Of a stretch of 64,000 nucleotides of DNA, positions 61,041 through 64,000 are shown piece by piece. The notes beneath the pieces were generated by a model. The model searched no databases, was not told the origin of the DNA, and worked only from the letters and a program-made list of their open reading frames with translations. Every line of letters starts with the position of its first letter. The first letter of the stretch is position 1. A program made the position numbers and the translations under genes. Source of the DNA: Bradyrhizobium oligotrophicum S58. Its GTDB lineage: Bacteria; Pseudomonadota; Alphaproteobacteria; Rhizobiales; Xanthobacteraceae. The DNA lies in contig NC_020453.1 in NCBI RefSeq assembly GCF_000344805.1, positions 2,108,001 through 2,172,000 on the forward strand, given 5' to 3'.

Positions 61041-61595
61041 TCAGAAGCCCTCGTCGTCCCGGCTCTGGGCCTGCTTCGCGTGCTTCTTCTTTTTCTTGTG
61101 CTTCTTCTTTTTCTTCTTCTTCGGGACATCGATCTCGTGCGGATCGTCGTCCTCGAACGCCTCTTCGAGCGCCTCGTCATGCTCGGTGGCGGCGAAGATG
61201 TCGCGCACCGCGACCAGTTCGGCCTCGCGCTCGTTCGCTTCGCGATCGCGCGTGCGCTTGTAGTCGTCATAGGCGGCGAAGATCTGCTCCAGCCAGGGCA
61301 TCAGCTGATCGATCGTCGGCAGCGTGCCGGGCAGGCCCTGCTCGCCACGCGGTCCTTGCTCGCCGCGCGGGCCCTGTGGCCCCTGGGATCCGGCAGGTCC
61401 CTGCGGTCCCGCCTTGCCGGGTGGACCGGCTTCGCCGCGCGGGCCTTGCGGACCCGGTCTGCCTGGCGCGCCCGGTTTGCCGTCAGGGCCCGGCTTGCCG
61501 CGCTGGCCATCCGGCCCGCGCCGTCCCGGCTGTCCTTGCGGGCCACGTGGACCTGTGGGCCCCTGCAGGCCGCGTCCGGCCGGATTCTTTGCCAC
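61041..61595 (-). CDS. Collagen-like protein with Lys-rich C-terminus
   Basis: 184 residues. About 28 uninterrupted Gly-X-Y triplets (about 7-91: [20 protein letters not shown] and onward), rich in Pro at X and charged residues at Y, then a non-collagen domain of about 65 residues ([20 protein letters not shown]) that could trimerise the helix, an acidic stretch ([13 protein letters not shown]) and a basic tail with runs of 7 and 5 Lys around His. No signal peptide is visible. GTG 61595 is chosen because GGAG stands eight bases upstream; the frame remains open beyond. Bacterial collagen-like proteins form triple helices; location and role here are unknown. Confidence 0.75.
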   Translation of the reverse strand: MAKNPAGRGLQGPTGPRGPQGQPGRRGPDGQRGKPGPDGKPGAPGRPGPQGPRGEAGPPGKAGPQGPAGSQGPQGPRGEQGPRGEQGLPGTLPTIDQLMPWLEQIFAAYDDYKRTRDREANEREAELVAVRDIFAATEHDEALEEAFEDDDPHEIDVPKKKKKKKHKKKKKHAKQAQSRDDEGF

Positions 61596-61756
61596 TACCG
61601 CAACTCCGCTACAAACAGGTGATTCGCGGCGAAGCGTAACAGAGCCGCGATAACCGCAGCAATTGCAGGAGGGCCGCGAGGCCGATTGATCAACATCAAT
61701 CGGCGCCGCGTCGTAATGAGTTCCACGCGATGGGATATCGCGTGGCCGCCTTCGTA

Positions 61757-62026
61757 TCAGGCCGTATAGGCCGGCACCACGATGCCGTCGGCCGTGTAGC
61801 TGCGGATCTTGTTCCGCAAGGTGCGCACGGGCATCCCGAGCAGCCTCGCGGCATGGGTGCGGTTGCCGTTGCAGCGCGCCAGGGTCTGAACGATGAGCTC
61901 GCGCTCGATCTCGGACAAGGGCGTGCCGATCAACAGCGGCAGAACCTCCGCCGCGGGACGCGACGGTGGCATGGCAAGCGGTACGAGTGACGGACTTGCG
62001 GTATCGGCTGACAACTCTTGCGACAT
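61757..62026 (-). CDS. Stand-alone Fis-type HTH protein (NtrC C-terminal-like)
   Basis: 89 residues. A disordered Pro/Ala/Ser-rich start is followed by [40 protein letters not shown] and [13 protein letters not shown], the DNA-binding domain normally found at the end of NtrC/FlbD-type activators, without the receiver and AAA+ domains. The [20 protein letters not shown] form is closest to FlbD-type flagellar regulators. GGGAGGAG precedes ATG 62026. It lies 161 bp upstream of the collagen-like gene on the same strand. Confidence 0.85.
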   Translation of the reverse strand: MSQELSADTASPSLVPLAMPPSRPAAEVLPLLIGTPLSEIERELIVQTLARCNGNRTHAARLLGMPVRTLRNKIRSYTADGIVVPAYTA

Positions 62027-62477
62027 AACTCCTCCCGATCAACGCCCGCGCCGAAATCAAACAAACGACGCGCAAACATCGAGACCAACTGAACATCCAG
62101 CCCGTAAATCACCGTGGTCCGACAAGGTTAATGAGGCCTTAACACGCGCCTCCGGGCGCCGCGCCGGCGGCGAATACCCCGAAATGGCCTTGGTTTCGCG
62201 CGGGTCTGGACCCATTTCGCCGTCGCCGGCCGACCGGGACCCGCGAAACCGAAGCACAGCGGCCGCGATGACGATCGGCGCCTGCGCGCTGATCCCACGG
62301 GTCTCCGTTCGCAGGAGGCGGCATTTCGATCACACAGGGCGGGCCGCATGCGTGGTGCCGCGCAAAGGGCTAAATTCGGCCCGATCGATTCGCTTGGTGG
62401 GGCATGATCGTCACACGTGGCCATCGAATTACCTCAACTTCACGCATCCCAAATTCACTTCGCTGGAGACTTCATCC
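62027..62477. other. Gene-free interval
   Basis: 451 bp between two divergent starts. Overlapping ORFs on both strands have poor, Arg/Pro-rich composition and I do not accept them. GGAG before the 62478 start is the only signal seen. Confidence 0.4.
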
Positions 62478-62918
62478 ATGAAAATTGCACCCTTGCTTCG
62501 CGGTCTATTGGTGGCACTGACGGCGGCTTGCGGCGCCATCCTGCCGGCGACGGCGCATGCGGATGGCGGCTTCATCACGCTGACCATCTACAAGGCGGGA
62601 TGGATCATCGGCGGCTCCGGCGGCAGCGGCATGTTGCACTTCCATGGTCGCGCCTATCCGCTGTCGACCGGCGGCCTCGATTGGGGTCTGGTGTTCGGCG
62701 GCTCGCGCACGGTGCTGCGCGGCCGCGTCAGCAACATCTGGCGTCCGTCCGATGTCGAGGGTGTCTATGGCGCTGCCGGCGCGGGCCTTGCGGTCGGCCG
62801 CGGCGTGCGCGGCATCGTGTTGACCAACCAGAAGGGCGCGGTGTTGGAGCTCTCGGGCGAGCAGATCGGCCTGCTGGCCAATGTCGACCTGTCGGGGCTC
62901 GCGATCACGATCAGGTAG
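62478..62918 (+). CDS. Secreted Gly-rich protein, 146 aa
   Basis: Signal peptide (MKIAPLLRGLLVALTAACGA to about AHAD), then GGFITLTIYKAGWIIGGSGG, MLHFHGRAYPLSTGGLDWGL and VGRGVRGIVLTNQKGAVLEL. Beta-rich with many glycines. I recall similar uncharacterised proteins in Rhodopseudomonas and Bradyrhizobium. A barrel or lipid-binding fold is possible but not shown. GGAG lies nine bases before ATG 62478. Confidence 0.78.
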   Translation: MKIAPLLRGLLVALTAACGAILPATAHADGGFITLTIYKAGWIIGGSGGSGMLHFHGRAYPLSTGGLDWGLVFGGSRTVLRGRVSNIWRPSDVEGVYGAAGAGLAVGRGVRGIVLTNQKGAVLELSGEQIGLLANVDLSGLAITIR

Positions 62919-62967
62919 CGAGGTCATTGTTGATCGGTGCCCTGACAACTAACGACTAACAACAGGT

Positions 62968-63066
62968 GTCATCGCCCGGCTTGACCGGGCGATCCAGTAC
63001 GCCGCGGCGCTGCCGTCGATCACGTCTGCCGCGGAGTACTGGATCGCCCGCCTGCGCTGGCGATAA
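62968..63066. repeat. Palindromic intergenic repeat
   Basis: Arms GGGCGATCCAGTAC (62987-63000) and GTACTGGATCGCCC (63036-63049), extended by GCCGCGG/CCGCGG, plus a short CGCCCGGCTTGACCGGGCG hairpin on the left. Same general type as the unit at 81-175 (both contain GATCCAGTA). Confidence 0.65.
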
Positions 63067-63114
63067 CAGTGAGGGTGGAGCAGGCGTCTCGACAACGTCT
63101 TCCACGTCCTGCTC

Positions 63115-63640
63115 ATGACTTCGCGTTCTCGCCGCACCGCGTGCGCAAGGGATGCATCGTGTGAGCCCCGTCGAATAACGAGAGGGGCAGGGAAGGCCGG
63201 GAGCTCGCCGCTCCCATGGTCCGCGTGCAACAAAAAGCACGCGGCAGAACCACAGGCTCGGCCAGGCATCCCGGCCTTCCCTGCGCGAATGGTTTGACGG
63301 CTTATACGTGGTCTCCCTGGTGCGCCGGCTTGTTGGCCACCATGGCACGCGCCACGTCTTCGCATGAGCGCCTGCGTGATACCAGCTTCGGGGTATCAGG
63401 ACATCACGACTTCGCCGTACGTGACCGCCGGCGCTCGTCGGGCGCAGCCATCACGTCCACCGCGGCCCACCTCCACGTATCGTGACGACGCGTACGTCCC
63501 TCTGCATGAGGCGGGTTGAGCGAAAACATCGTCCTGATTTGCCCGACATGGCAAGTGCATGCGCCTGCGGCAGAGTAACGCGACGGGCAATTTGCGCATG
63601 GCGCGCATGCGCGGATTGCCCGTCGGGTGGCGCGGTGTCG
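63115..63640 (-). repeat. Dispersed structured element A, copy 3
   Basis: Reverse-orientation copy. In element sense it runs from about 63640 down. The left module with the 53 bases identical to copy 2 lies at 63465-63517; the middle differs and holds a different short hairpin (GATACC/GGTATC near 63376-63395). The right hairpin is present: outer stem pairs 63187-63202 with 63269-63284 (16 bp), inner stem CCGCGTGC/GCACGCGG (63221-63228 with 63237-63244). The inner stem's third pair is G-C where copies 1 and 2 have C-G. Together with the palindrome at 62968 and the repeat at 63782 it fills 62919-64000, where I find no gene. Confidence 0.78.
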
Positions 63641-63781
63641 TTTTGCGCCGTTTCGGTCATGCCTGGACAGAGCTGCCTCCGCGCGGGAAGTCGTTATTAG
63701 TTGTTCGTCATGCTTGAGGGGGGGGCGTCCCGCCTGCGCGTCTAAAAGACGAGCCAGGGCGTGACAATATGGAGAGAGCGC

Positions 63782-63923
63782 GTAGGGTGGGCAAAGGCGC
63801 GCCCGCCACGCCCGCTGCGTGCCGTGCTCCATCGCGCGCCGTGCCGCCACTTGACCGTTCGAGTATGCTGATCGACGGTGGGCACGCAGCTGCCCTGCGG
63901 GACGGCTGCTTTGCCCACCCTAC
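63782..63923. repeat. Inverted repeat near the right edge
   Basis: GTAGGGTGGGCAAAGG (63782-63797) is inverted as CTTTGCCCACCCTAC (63909-63923). The 110 bp between contain CCGTGC/GCACGG-type smaller arms. This layout recurs in bradyrhizobial genomes in my memory; only one copy is in the window. Confidence 0.55.
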
Positions 63924-64000
63924 TGGTTCTCATCCGGCGCGCGACCAGCGCTTCTTCAGGCGCAATCCTGGGCTATATGCGCCGCCAACTCCCGCCACGG

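Noticed and set aside
63404..63850. 148-aa reverse ORF at the right edge
   Set aside because: It runs through element A copy 3 and a palindromic repeat; composition is not protein-like.

Overview
The window is 64 kb of GC-rich alphaproteobacterial chromosome, most likely Bradyrhizobium or a close relative in the Nitrobacteraceae. Pointers are the codon bias, the many long spurious reverse-strand ORFs, a Bradyrhizobium-type set of regulators and solute-binding proteins, intracellular PHB depolymerase, bacterioferritin with its ferredoxin, and many short palindromic repeats between genes. The species call is inference from gene content, not a database match. I see no rRNA, tRNA, CRISPR array, transposase, integrase or phage genes.

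Layout. 0.4-5 kb: membrane proteins (one GT-C-like), two unknowns and a START-type protein. 5-5.8 kb: cluster of dispersed repeats. 5.8-9.4 kb: malonyl-CoA decarboxylase, then an AraC regulator divergent from an MFS transporter. 9.5-12.8 kb: two paralogous orphan family-3 solute-binding proteins enclosing a cysteine-rich-repeat protein and a small secreted protein. 12.9-18.5 kb: ModA-like binding protein, flavin monooxygenase, cupin, second AraC regulator, PHB depolymerase. 18.7-28.6 kb: GST, cupin, SMP-30 lactonase-like enzyme, GNAT, GMC oxidoreductase, LivJ-type binding protein, LuxR regulator, atypical P450. 28.6-38.7 kb: signalling genes (PAS chemoreceptor, PAS-AraC regulator, hybrid kinase, single-domain response regulator) with a Tat-exported phospholipase C and a HerA-like ATPase.

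38.8-53.3 kb: MoxR ATPase and VWA protein, two sulfurtransferases, an envelope protein, an L,D-transpeptidase, a D-2-hydroxyacid dehydrogenase, EttA, a UPF0114 protein, a lytic transglycosylase, two small secreted paralogues, then Bfd and bacterioferritin. 53.4-58 kb: heavy-metal RND efflux operon (adaptor, pump, DUF3240) with no outer-membrane channel gene nearby. 58-63 kb: flavoprotein, DoxX, secreted hydrolase, DUF2277, a collagen-like protein with a lysine tail, and a stand-alone Fis-type DNA-binding protein. The right end is another repeat cluster.

The most unusual signal is a dispersed non-coding element of about 0.4-0.5 kb present three times (5.0, 31.8 and 63.1 kb). Its most conserved part is a two-tier hairpin: an outer stem of 16-18 bp and an inner 8-bp stem with a compensatory base-pair change in the third copy. 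This points to selection on structure, as RNA or as a DNA hairpin. A second palindromic element lies beside two of the copies in opposite orientations. Other points of interest are the collagen-like protein, a 31-nt motif shared upstream of two secreted-protein genes, a Cys-bracketed C-terminal motif shared by three small secreted proteins, and a P450 lacking the usual I-helix acid-alcohol pair.
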